Source of the DNA: SZUA-35 sp037969565
GTDB lineage: Bacteria > Actinomycetota > Acidimicrobiia > Acidimicrobiales > SZUA-35
Assembly (NCBI GenBank): GCA_037969565.1
Contig: JBBKXQ010000136.1
Span: forward strand, 1 to 30,984
Reading direction: 5' to 3'
DNA: 30,984 nucleotides
Below the pieces are notes generated by a model, which saw only the letters and a list, made by a program, of their open reading frames with translations, searched no databases and had not been told where the DNA came from. Both the position numbers and the translations under genes were made by a program. Of the stretch, positions 22,540-29,958 are shown piece by piece (the first letter of the stretch is position 1; each line of letters begins with the position of its first letter).

Positions 22540-24015
22540 CTACCCGAGCCAGCCGCTCCGACGTCGCATCTTGTCGAAGCTGGGCTGCCAGTCGGTGCGA
22601 TCTGGTGCGGCGTCGACACGAAGCCGTTCCGCCAGCCGGATCGCGGCGGAAGCAGCACGCGGGGTGAGGATGCTGGCGGCGGCCTGTTCGAGCCATTCGG
22701 CCGCGACGGCGCTGTCGTGGAGGTCGCCGAGTGCCTCTTGGATCCTGCCGGCGGCCTTGCCGAACTTCTTGGCCTCCTTGCCGAGCGCCGGAGCAACGGC
22801 TTCCGCCGCATAGCGCACCCGTTTTGTCAGGATCCGGATCTCGTGGAGTTGGTCGTCCGTCGGGCATGGGCCGAGGTCGGCCACGCCGCTGGTGAGGTGA
22901 GCCCAGGCGGACTGGACAAGCGGGGGCAGGGTTTGGTCGCCCGGTTTGCGGGCTCGGCGCCGTGTGCGCGGTGTTGCGGCGGCGTCGACCAGGTGTTCGA
23001 AAAGCTGGACGGCCCGGACATCGGCGAGGTGGCCGACGAGAGCGGTGCGGTCTTGAACGCGTTGGGCTTCGAGGCAGGCCCTGATCTCGGCCCCGGCGTC
23101 GGGATCGATCAGGGGGTCGGCGGCAAGGGCGGTGGCGATGTAGCCATCGAGGACGTCGGCATCGCGGACCTTTCCGAGCTCGGCAGCGAGCCAACCGAGT
23201 TCGCGTCGGAGCTTTTTGGCCCAGGTCTTTTCGAGGAGCGGAGCGAAGGTCCGCAGGTCGGATCGGAGCCGCCTGGATGCGACGCGGGCTTGGTGGACAC
23301 CCTCGGGATCCGTACCAAGCCACGCTGCGGGGACATGAACGAGGAGGCGATGGACCGAGGCGGCGATCGCAGCGTGAACCACGTCGGCTGCACTGGGGTG
23401 TTCCGGTAGATCGGGCACAACGACGTCGGGCGGAGCAGCAGCAGCGTCGCCGAGAACACGAACGAGCTTCGGTATCGCCGGCGAATCATCGAGTCCGAGA
23501 GCGTCGGCCACTGTTTGGAGGTGGGCGGGGTCGGCCTCCTTGGCGAGCTCGAACTCGATCTCTCGGAACCGGACGGTTCCAGTACTGGCAGCCGCGACAA
23601 CTCGGTCATCGACGAGTTCACCAACGGATGCGCCGCCCGGAACACTCCAGATCCTCGCCGTCCGTTGCGTGTCGATGGTGGCCACTTCGATCAGCGGCTC
23701 GTGGCGAGCGAAGCTTGCGATCAAGGCGAGAGCGTCCGGCGGTGGCAGACCGGGGTCGCCATCGACGTGGACCTCGTCACGGTCGAGCACCTGAGGCTTG
23801 GCGCTGGGCCGGGGAATCTTGACGTTCCAGCCGTCACCGTCACGCCAGCGCAGCGTCACCCCCCAGCGAGCCAACCGAAGGTCCGCCGTGTCGAAGTACG
23901 TGTCATGTACCCAGCGGCCGTGCCGCCCGCTCAGCAGCGCGCCGGGGATGACGATGCGCTCTGGTCGAATCTCGAAATCGTCATCGACGACAATTTTCAG
24001 TTCGACCTCACGCAT
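22540..24015 (-). CDS. CYTH and CHAD domain protein
   Basis: This 491-aa protein starts with the CYTH signature ExExK (E3-V-E5-L-K7), followed by a triphosphate-tunnel beta barrel to about residue 200: YFDTADLRLARWGVTLRWRDGD and WNVKIPRP supply basic and acidic residues of the tunnel. From about 225 to 460 lies a CHAD domain with conserved His and Arg helices: HQARVASRRLRSDLRTFAPLL and HEIRILTKRVRYAAEAV. CYTH enzymes hydrolyse triphosphates, and CHAD domains bind inorganic polyphosphate; fused forms are common in bacteria. It probably acts on or at polyphosphate granules. It stands alone between pucR and the sulfur island. Confidence 0.92.
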   Translation of the reverse strand: MREVELKIVVDDDFEIRPERIVIPGALLSGRHGRWVHDTYFDTADLRLARWGVTLRWRDGDGWNVKIPRPSAKPQVLDRDEVHVDGDPGLPPPDALALIASFARHEPLIEVATIDTQRTARIWSVPGGASVGELVDDRVVAAASTGTVRFREIEFELAKEADPAHLQTVADALGLDDSPAIPKLVRVLGDAAAAPPDVVVPDLPEHPSAADVVHAAIAASVHRLLVHVPAAWLGTDPEGVHQARVASRRLRSDLRTFAPLLEKTWAKKLRRELGWLAAELGKVRDADVLDGYIATALAADPLIDPDAGAEIRACLEAQRVQDRTALVGHLADVRAVQLFEHLVDAAATPRTRRRARKPGDQTLPPLVQSAWAHLTSGVADLGPCPTDDQLHEIRILTKRVRYAAEAVAPALGKEAKKFGKAAGRIQEALGDLHDSAVAAEWLEQAAASILTPRAASAAIRLAERLRVDAAPDRTDWQPSFDKMRRRSGWLG

Positions 24016-24079
24016 TCCGCAAAGCTAGACGGGCTGAGACCCAAGTCCCATGGGTGACCCAACTGACGCCGTTGGCCTG

Positions 24080-24100
24080 CCCGACCGCCGCCCCGTCGGG
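24080..24100 (-). terminator. Hairpin after the sulfur operon
   Basis: CCCGAC (24080-24085) and GTCGGG (24095-24100) pair, starting 2 nt after the stop of the last gene of the minus-strand sulfur operon. The stem is 6 bp with a 9-nt loop and lacks a T-run, so it is a weak candidate. Confidence 0.35.
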
Positions 24101-24102
24101 TT

Positions 24103-24456
24103 CTAGAGTTCGCAGACTCCCGATCCGCAGTTCCGCTGAGCGGTCGCTTTGCGAATGTGCCGGAACCCAATCGCTACACCGATGGCGTAGACAAGCCCAA
24201 AGCTGATCCCGACGCCAAGGGCGTTTCGGCTGATGAGTGCGCCGAAGGTGGTTCCACCGAAAACAACGGCGAGCACCGCCATCGTCAGCGGCAAGTGGCA
24301 CGGACAGAAGATGAACGACCATATGAGCCATCGGCGGCCTCGCCGCTCGAGAGCAGTCGAATCGGCGGCGACGTCAAGAGCCGCCGAATCCGTGAATTCT
24401 GTTTGCTTCAACAACGCGGTTGACCGCCTCCCGAGATTCAAAGGGTCATCGACCAT
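24103..24456 (-). CDS. Small Cys-containing membrane protein
   Basis: This 117-aa protein has an N-terminal hydrophilic part of about 45 residues, then a first helix containing FCPCHLPLTMAVLAVVFGG, a second helix (about 70-95) and a short tail ending in NCGSGVCEL. A CPC pair in helix 1 plus a C-terminal CxxxxC pair recalls the layout of small mercury transport proteins (MerT/MerF/MerE), in which Cys pairs pass metal across the membrane. The match is in layout only. It lies 42 bp after the rhodanese gene and is probably the last gene of the CsoR-controlled operon, so transfer of sulfane sulfur or a thiophilic metal is a reasonable guess. Confidence 0.6.
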   Translation of the reverse strand: MVDDPLNLGRRSTALLKQTEFTDSAALDVAADSTALERRGRRWLIWSFIFCPCHLPLTMAVLAVVFGGTTFGALISRNALGVGISFGLVYAIGVAIGFRHIRKATAQRNCGSGVCEL

Positions 24457-24498
24457 TCCGGGGTCGTTCTTGACCCGACACTGTGGGATCTCGCTCGG

Positions 24499-24846
24499 CT
24501 AGCCCAGTTTGCGGTAGGCGTTGAGGCCCCCGGCGATGAAGGTGGCGTTGTGGTATCCCATGTCCTGGAGTGTGGCGGCCGACAACGCACCGCGGTTGTA
24601 GGCATTGCAGTAGCAGAGGATGGTCGTGTCGAGATCAGGAATCTGGTCCTCGACGAGCATCTCGAGCTTGCCCCGGCTGATGTTGAGTGAGTTCGCGATG
24701 TGGTCGGCATCGTGTTCTTCTTTGTCTCGAATGTCGAGGGCGATCGCTCCCTCGGCAATGAGCTCGTCGACCGCTTCGGGCTCGACCTCGGTCACCTTCG
24801 ACCGAGCATTGTCGGCAAGGTGTTGGAACTTCTCGGTGTAGGCCAT
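24499..24846 (-). CDS. Single-domain rhodanese
   Basis: This 115-aa cytosolic protein is a rhodanese fold in full: DIRDKEEHDADHIANSLNI is the first signature (CH2A type) and ILCYCNAYNRGALSA contains the active loop CxxxxR with Cys80 and Arg85. The loop CNAYNR differs from the usual CRSGGR, which may tune the substrate. Such proteins move sulfane sulfur between thiosulfate or persulfides and acceptors. It follows the MBL-rhodanese gene by 42 bp and precedes the small membrane protein gene by 42 bp, so the three are probably one operon. Confidence 0.9.
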   Translation of the reverse strand: MAYTEKFQHLADNARSKVTEVEPEAVDELIAEGAIALDIRDKEEHDADHIANSLNISRGKLEMLVEDQIPDLDTTILCYCNAYNRGALSAATLQDMGYHNATFIAGGLNAYRKLG

Positions 24847-24888
24847 GTTCGTGGATGCTCTCTCGGTTCGGTTTAGTGGTCGAGGTGA

Positions 24889-26271
24889 TCAGACTGAGGC
24901 GGGAACCAGCTCGAGCCAGGCTCCGTAGCCTCCGATGATGTCGGAGACATCGGTGAAGCCGGCTTGTCGTAGGACACTGGCCCCGACCGAGGATCGGTAG
25001 CCGCCGGCGCAGAACACCACGGTGGGTGCCGTCGGGTCGAGCTCTGCGATCCGGCCTGGCAGCTGCCCGACCGGGACAGTTGCAGCTCCCTCGATCGATC
25101 CGAGGGCAAATTCTCCTGGGTTCCGGATGTCGACGAGCTGGAGCCCGTCGATGCCACCTTTGCGGCTCTCGAATTCGGTGGCGGTCATTCGGGATCCTCG
25201 CTGGACGCGCTCGGGGTTACTGGCCATCACCGCCAAGGGATGCTCGAGATAGCCGATCACCCGATCGAACCCGATGCGGGCGAGCCGGTTCTTGGCTTCG
25301 AGCTCGAAGCCGTCGTTGACGACGAGGACCATGTCGACATCGTGAGGGACGACCGAACCGGCGAACTCGGCGTAGCGACCGTTCAGACCGACATTGATCG
25401 ATCCGACCAAGTGCCCGAGTGCGAACTCTTCCGGATCACGACCGTCGACGATCATCGCTCCCTCTGCAACGCGCTTCTCGAACGCCGTCAGGTCGAGGGA
25501 CTGAGGCCGAGCCGTCTCGTCGAGCAGGTCACGCTCCTTGCGATTGAGTACGGCGTCGTAGACGAAGTAGCCGGGGGCGGGCGGCTGGCCTTCGGTGACG
25601 AGCTCGATGAAGGACTTCTTGTCCGGAGCCAGAAGCGCATAATTGCTGCGGCGCTGTTCGCCCATCGTGGACACCGTGTCGGTGGACAGGTTCTTCCCAC
25701 AGGCCGAGCCTGCCCCGTGGGCCGGATAGACCCTGGTTGCATCAGGGAGCGGGAGCAGCTTGTTGTGCAGGCTGTCATAGAGCTGATCGGCGAGCTCGTC
25801 TCTCGTGAAACCAATCGAGGAGAGAAGGTCGGGTCGGCCGACGTCGCCGATGAAGAGGGTGTCGCCGGTGAGCACGCCGTACGGCGACTCGTCGCCGGCA
25901 TGTTCCCAGATCACAACACTGAGAGATTCGGGCGTGTGCCCGGGCGTGTGGCGGATTTCGAGTTCGATCTCGCCCAGCGAGATGCGCTCACCGTCGGCGA
26001 GCTTGCGCGACTGGAACTCGGTTTCAGCAACCGACGAGAACCCGATCTCGGCCCCAGTGGCTGCGGCCAGTTCCAGATGTCCGGAGAGGAAGTCGGCGTG
26101 GAAGTGGGTCTCGATGACCAGCTCGATCGTCAGTCCGGCGTCACGAGCATCTTTGACGTATTCGTCGATGTCGCGCCGGGGGTCGACAACGATCGCCCGG
26201 CCGGTGGTTTCGTCTCCGATGAGGTAGGAGGCCTGTGAGAGACAGTCGAGGTAGTACTGGGTGAACTTCAT
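24889..26271 (-). CDS. MBL-fold persulfide dioxygenase-like protein with two rhodanese domains
   Basis: This 460-aa protein has an ETHE1/glyoxalase-II-like metallo-beta-lactamase domain (about 1-235): THFHADFLSGH (His56, His58, Asp60), HTPGHTPES with His112, GDTLFIGDVGRPDL with Asp137, and YPAHGAGSACG with His185, the iron ligands of persulfide dioxygenases. Rhodanese 1 (about 263-355) lacks the catalytic Cys (VVNDGFE in its loop); rhodanese 2 (about 365-455) has VFCAGGYRSS with Cys421. Expected role: oxidise glutathione- or mycothiol-type persulfide to sulfite, with the rhodanese part passing sulfur to or from thiosulfate. AAAGGG lies 5 nt before the ATG. Transcription is under a CsoR-type operator. 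CstB of Staphylococcus has the same domain order. Confidence 0.9.
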   Translation of the reverse strand: MKFTQYYLDCLSQASYLIGDETTGRAIVVDPRRDIDEYVKDARDAGLTIELVIETHFHADFLSGHLELAAATGAEIGFSSVAETEFQSRKLADGERISLGEIELEIRHTPGHTPESLSVVIWEHAGDESPYGVLTGDTLFIGDVGRPDLLSSIGFTRDELADQLYDSLHNKLLPLPDATRVYPAHGAGSACGKNLSTDTVSTMGEQRRSNYALLAPDKKSFIELVTEGQPPAPGYFVYDAVLNRKERDLLDETARPQSLDLTAFEKRVAEGAMIVDGRDPEEFALGHLVGSINVGLNGRYAEFAGSVVPHDVDMVLVVNDGFELEAKNRLARIGFDRVIGYLEHPLAVMASNPERVQRGSRMTATEFESRKGGIDGLQLVDIRNPGEFALGSIEGAATVPVGQLPGRIAELDPTAPTVVFCAGGYRSSVGASVLRQAGFTDVSDIIGGYGAWLELVPASV

Positions 26272-26319
26272 GGTTTCCCTTTCAGGAATGGAGTGCCGTG
26301 AGCGATCGAATGTACGTAC

Positions 26320-26347
26320 ATTATACCCCAGGGGGTATCAAAGTCAA
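26320..26347 (-). promoter_or_regulatory. CsoR/CstR-controlled promoter of the MBL-rhodanese operon
   Basis: Minus strand: TTGACT (26347-26342), 16 bp, TATAAT (26325-26320), a near-consensus promoter. The operator ATACCCC-AG-GGGGTAT (plus strand 26323-26338) fills most of the spacer and runs into the -10. The form equals known CsoR/CstR sites. The -35 overlaps the stop codon of the upstream rhodanese gene. A palindrome TGTACGTACA (26311-26320) covers the likely transcription start. Confidence 0.85.
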
Positions 26348-26634
26348 CTGGGGAGGGCGAGCAAGCCGCCTCGCAGGTTCACCACGTCGGCGAAGCCCGC
26401 GGCAGTCAGGAACTCGGCAGCCTGGGCGCTTCGGCCCCCACTGCGGCAAAGGACGACGACGCGTCGCGTCGGGTCGAGTTCGGCAAACCGGTCGCGCAGT
26501 TCGCCCAGTGGAATGTTGAGCGACCCGGGGAGGAATCCCTCGGCGAGTTCGCCCGGCTCGCGGACATCGACGAGCTGGGCGTCATCGCCGAGCGCTGATT
26601 CGTAGTCGGCCATGGGATGGTCGGTGTGCGCCAT
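26344..26634 (-). CDS. Single-domain rhodanese
   Basis: This 96-aa rhodanese has LVDVREPGELAEGFLPGSLNIPL as the first signature, VLCRSGGRSAQAAEFL with the canonical active loop CRSGGR (Cys63), and GGLLALPS at the end. It is a sulfurtransferase, cytosolic, likely acting with the MBL-rhodanese downstream to handle thiosulfate or low-molecular-weight persulfides. AAAGGA lies 7 nt before the ATG. Its own promoter lies at 26696-26724 next to the second CsoR operator; the downstream gene has a separate promoter whose -35 overlaps this stop codon. Confidence 0.9.
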   Translation of the reverse strand: MAHTDHPMADYESALGDDAQLVDVREPGELAEGFLPGSLNIPLGELRDRFAELDPTRRVVVLCRSGGRSAQAAEFLTAAGFADVVNLRGGLLALPS

Positions 26635-26695
26635 GTCGGATCCTTTCGGTTGAGTCCAGCGATGATTGACGCTGGGTCAGGTTGGGATAGGTACG

Positions 26696-26724
26696 AATAT
26701 ACGGACATTTTGACCACATAGCAA
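26696..26724 (-). promoter_or_regulatory. Promoter of the first rhodanese gene
   Basis: Minus strand: TTGCTA (26724-26719), 17-bp spacer, TATATT (26701-26696). The second CsoR-type operator (26728-26743) begins 4 bp beyond the -35, so a bound repressor would probably hinder this promoter too. Confidence 0.6.
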
Positions 26725-26727
26725 CCC

Positions 26728-26746
26728 ATACCCCATGGGGTATAGT
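26728..26746 (+). promoter_or_regulatory. CsoR/CstR operator overlapping the repressor gene's -10 box
   Basis: ATACCCC-AT-GGGGTAT (26728-26743) is a perfect 16-bp palindrome of CsoR-family type. Its right arm continues into TATAGT (26741-26746), a good -10. Only six bases separate this -10 from the ATG at 26753, so the mRNA would start at or next to the start codon. Autorepression is the natural reading. Confidence 0.8.
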
Positions 26747-26752
26747 CGTCGG

Positions 26753-26998
26753 ATGCAGTTTCCCCGTGAAATGTCCGCTGACGTGATCACCCGACTGCGG
26801 CGTCTGGAAGGCCAGATCCGCGGTCTCCAACGGCTGGTCGAAGAAGGGTCTGAGTGCCGAGACATCGTCACTCAGCTCGCGGCAGCCAAGGGTGCCCTCG
26901 ACCGGGTCGGGTTCAAGCTCATGGCGGCGGCCCTGAAAGACGCTGATCCCGAAACGGACCTCGACGAGCTCGAGAAGCTGTTTCTCAAGCTGAGCTGA
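26753..26998 (+). CDS. CsoR/CstR-family repressor with a single ligand cysteine
   Basis: This 81-aa protein is all helical and matches the DUF156/CsoR family: ITRLRRLEGQIRGLQRLVEEG, ECRDIVTQLAAAKGALDRVGFKL. Cys35 equals the first ligand (Cys36 of mycobacterial CsoR, Cys31 of CstR). The positions of the CsoR His (+25) and second Cys (+29) are Ala60 and Ala64, so neither the copper site nor the two-Cys persulfide site is complete. Operators upstream are of CsoR form, and the genes it faces are sulfur enzymes, so CstR-like control is likely. ATG 26753 has no Shine-Dalgarno and lies 6 nt after a -10, which fits a leaderless mRNA. It is convergent with the molybdoenzyme gene. Confidence 0.88.
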   Translation: MQFPREMSADVITRLRRLEGQIRGLQRLVEEGSECRDIVTQLAAAKGALDRVGFKLMAAALKDADPETDLDELEKLFLKLS

Positions 26999-27052
26999 CG
27001 GCGGAGCCGCTATCGGCGGGACACCGTCAATGTCTGCTCGGAGCGGTCAAGC

Positions 27053-29935
27053 TCACTGATCAGGCAATCGATACGCGGTGGCCGCTGGTTTCATTGGTCG
27101 GGCGTACCAGAGCGGGCGACGGAGGCCATGTTCCTTGGACTCGGGGTCACTCGAGCCTGCGGGCCGGGTCTTGGTCAACCACTCGAGGTAAGCCTCTCGG
27201 GACTTGTCGGTATCGACCACGACATCGCCGTAGACGTCGTCGGGTTCGGCCGGGGTGACTCGTACGCGCTGGTGCCAACATTGCATACCCGAGACCGGGT
27301 CGGGCTGGACCGAGAAGGTGGCGTTCTGATGCACGCCGGTGTCTGTCCACCAGATCCGCTGGGAGTCTGGATCAGCCGAGTCGTAGGGCTCGTTGCCGTG
27401 TTCGCGTTGGAGTTTCCAGCTACTGCCGTCGTTGGTGATCTTCGCCTTGCCGGCCGACCATGAGCGGGCCTTGTCCTCTTCGAGGCGCCACCGACCCATG
27501 TGGTGCGATGCGGCAACGACACCCGGACGGATTCCTTCGGTGCGCCACGAACTGATGATGAAGTGCCCGATTCGCGTGGTGATCCGAACCAGACCGTTCT
27601 CCTCGATACCGAGCTTCTCTGCGTCTTCGGGATGGAGCCACAACGGATGGCGGTGACTGATCTCGTTCAACCATTTGGAGTTCCCGGAGCGAGTGTGGAT
27701 CAGGGTCGGGATCCGGAAGGTGGGCAACAAGATTCGTTCGTTGCCGCCGGTGCCGTCGGGACCAGGCTCCATGTCGAGGTCTTCCCAATGGACATGCGAC
27801 GGGATCCACTTCGGAGTCGCCACGTCTTTCCAGCCCCAGTCGGCGAGGGTGCTCGAGTACAGCTCGAGTTTCTTCGAGGGTGTCGGGAAGCCTTCTCGGG
27901 CTTCTCCACCGACCTCGACCGCGGGTGAGCCGTCGCCGAGTGGCGAGAGGGTCAGGTTCTCGAGATCGTCCAGATCACCGGACCAGGTGCCCGGCGTGCC
28001 GGCCTTGCGGTAGACGCCATCGGCATCCTTCTCGGAGTTCTCCAGTGCGCTCTCGTCGACGATGCGCTCGTAGGGCTCGTAGGGGTCGGTGGGAACGGCG
28101 AAGGCCGAGCGGTCTCGCATGTACTCCAGCGGGGTCTGGTCGGCTTCGGCGGCCGCCTCGGCGAGACCGGGAATCTTCTCTTCGAACATCTTGCCGTAGT
28201 ACTCGTCGACGGTGAGTGGCTTGCCAGGGTGCAGGTCGCTTTCGAACCACTTGCGAATACCCATCGAACCATCCGGATCGATGCGCCAAGACAGATCGAT
28301 CCAGAATTCGTTCTCCTCCCAGACCTCGCCCGGGTTGTAGTCGTAACTCCTGGCATCGGGCCCGAGTTCGCCCGTTCCGCCCTCTCGCTTGTTCTTGATC
28401 TCGGCGTAGCGGCGGAAAACAGATTGACGGAACGACACCCACCGGCCGGCATGGGTTTCGTAGCTCGTGATGTCATGCCGTTCGGCTGACACCCCCATCG
28501 GGAGCACGTAGTCGGCGAACCATGAGGTCTCCGACCATGTGGGAGTGAGGGCGACGTGGCAGTTGACCATCGATTCGTCTTTGAGGGCTTCCATCCAGGT
28601 GAACCCGTCCGGGTTGGTCCAGATGGGGTTGTAGACCCGGCTGAAGTACACGTCGAGCTTGCCCCGTCCTTCCTTGAGGAAGTGGGGTAGGAGGATCGAC
28701 ATCTCGTGATAGGCGAGCGGGTATTCCTTCGGCCACTCGAGTTCATTCCACTTGTTCATGCCCGGCGCCCCGATGGGGTCGGCCGGTTTGAACTTGTTCA
28801 TTCCGTTGCCGGCCGTGCCGCCCTTGGTTGCGACAGATCCAGTGAGCACATTGAGGAAGAACAGGCACCGAGCGACTTGCCAGCCACCGAGGTTGCCGGC
28901 CCCGGCCGCCCGCCAGTTGTGCGACGCGAACTTGGTGGGATTTTCCCCGATGAGTTTTGCGATTTCCCGAATCGTTGCGGCGTCGACGCCGGATTTCTGC
29001 TCAGCCGCTTCGGGGGTGTACTCGGCGTACTCCTCCATTAGCGCCGTGCGCACCGATGCCCATTCATTCGGCAGGTCCGGACGGGTTTCCGCGAGGTAGG
29101 TCTCCCAGTTGGTCCAACGCTCGAAGAACTCGGCGTTCCAGGTTTCATCCTCGACGAGGAGCCGGGCGATGGCCAGCAACAGGAAGGGTTCGGTGCCGGG
29201 CCACGTTGGCAACCAGAAGTCGGCCTTGGCGCCGGTGTTGGACAGCCGCGGGTCGACGCAGATGATCTTGGCGCCCGCGGCCTGAGCTTCCATGATCCGT
29301 TGGGCGTGGGGGTTGAAGTAATGCCCGGCCTCGAGGTGGGCCGAGATCAAGAAGATGACCTTGGCGTTGGCGAAGTCTGACGACGGACGATCGTGGCCCA
29401 TCCATGACTGGTAACCGATACGAGCGTTCGACGAGCAGATGTTGGTGTGGGAGTTGTGGCCGTCTACGCCCCACGCCTTCAGGACTCGTTCGGTGTAGCC
29501 CTCTTCACCAGGCCGGCCGACGTGCCACATGATCTCGTTGTGACGATCCTCGTTGATGGCGTTACGAATGCGTTCGCCGATTTCATCGAGGGCTTGATCC
29601 CAACTGATCCGCTCCCAACCACCGCCGCCGCGCTCCCCCACCCGTTTCATCGGGTGCAGGATCCGTTCGGTGTCGTACACCTGGTTCAGCGTTGCCGGAC
29701 CCTTGGCACAATTCCGGCCTCGGCTGGCGGGGTGTTCCGGGTTCCCTTCGATCTTGGTGATCTCGTCGGTTTCCTGGTCGAAGTAGGCAACCAACCCGCA
29801 ACCGGCTTCGCAGTTGAAGCAGGTGGTCGGAACCAGCGTGTACTTGCGTTCCACCTTGGTCGGCCAGGCCTTGGCATCGAGTTCGGACCAATCGTGCCAC
29901 TGGTCGTGGGGCGGGTACTTCGAGAGTTCAGTCAC
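27053..29935 (-). CDS. Molybdopterin oxidoreductase catalytic subunit, SoeA/PsrA-like
   Basis: This is a 960-aa enzyme of the complex iron-sulfur molybdoenzyme family. Residues 39-46 hold CFNCEAGC and Cys76 lies in GRNCAKGP: together a [4Fe-4S] site. SHTNICSSNARIGYQ gives Cys167 as the likely Mo ligand, as in polysulfide, thiosulfate and sulfite enzymes. The C-terminal molybdopterin-dinucleotide domain begins near residue 750 (RIPTLIHTRSGNSKWLNEI). No Tat signal precedes the Fe-S motif, so it is probably cytoplasmic, as in SoeABC sulfite dehydrogenase. GTG 29935 has AAGGA 6 nt upstream; the open frame to 30133 overlaps the NrfD gene and looks non-coding. It follows the NrfD gene by 23 bp. Substrate uncertain: sulfite, polysulfide or thiosulfate. 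Confidence 0.88.
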   Translation of the reverse strand: MTELSKYPPHDQWHDWSELDAKAWPTKVERKYTLVPTTCFNCEAGCGLVAYFDQETDEITKIEGNPEHPASRGRNCAKGPATLNQVYDTERILHPMKRVGERGGGGWERISWDQALDEIGERIRNAINEDRHNEIMWHVGRPGEEGYTERVLKAWGVDGHNSHTNICSSNARIGYQSWMGHDRPSSDFANAKVIFLISAHLEAGHYFNPHAQRIMEAQAAGAKIICVDPRLSNTGAKADFWLPTWPGTEPFLLLAIARLLVEDETWNAEFFERWTNWETYLAETRPDLPNEWASVRTALMEEYAEYTPEAAEQKSGVDAATIREIAKLIGENPTKFASHNWRAAGAGNLGGWQVARCLFFLNVLTGSVATKGGTAGNGMNKFKPADPIGAPGMNKWNELEWPKEYPLAYHEMSILLPHFLKEGRGKLDVYFSRVYNPIWTNPDGFTWMEALKDESMVNCHVALTPTWSETSWFADYVLPMGVSAERHDITSYETHAGRWVSFRQSVFRRYAEIKNKREGGTGELGPDARSYDYNPGEVWEENEFWIDLSWRIDPDGSMGIRKWFESDLHPGKPLTVDEYYGKMFEEKIPGLAEAAAEADQTPLEYMRDRSAFAVPTDPYEPYERIVDESALENSEKDADGVYRKAGTPGTWSGDLDDLENLTLSPLGDGSPAVEVGGEAREGFPTPSKKLELYSSTLADWGWKDVATPKWIPSHVHWEDLDMEPGPDGTGGNERILLPTFRIPTLIHTRSGNSKWLNEISHRHPLWLHPEDAEKLGIEENGLVRITTRIGHFIISSWRTEGIRPGVVAASHHMGRWRLEEDKARSWSAGKAKITNDGSSWKLQREHGNEPYDSADPDSQRIWWTDTGVHQNATFSVQPDPVSGMQCWHQRVRVTPAEPDDVYGDVVVDTDKSREAYLEWLTKTRPAGSSDPESKEHGLRRPLWYARPMKPAATAYRLPDQ

Positions 29936-29958
29936 GGCAAATCCTTGAGAGAAGGGTC

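Noticed and set aside
22471..23409. Long plus-strand frame opposite the CYTH-CHAD gene
   Set aside because: It is a shadow frame of the high-GC gene on the other strand; the minus-strand protein has clear CYTH and CHAD motifs.
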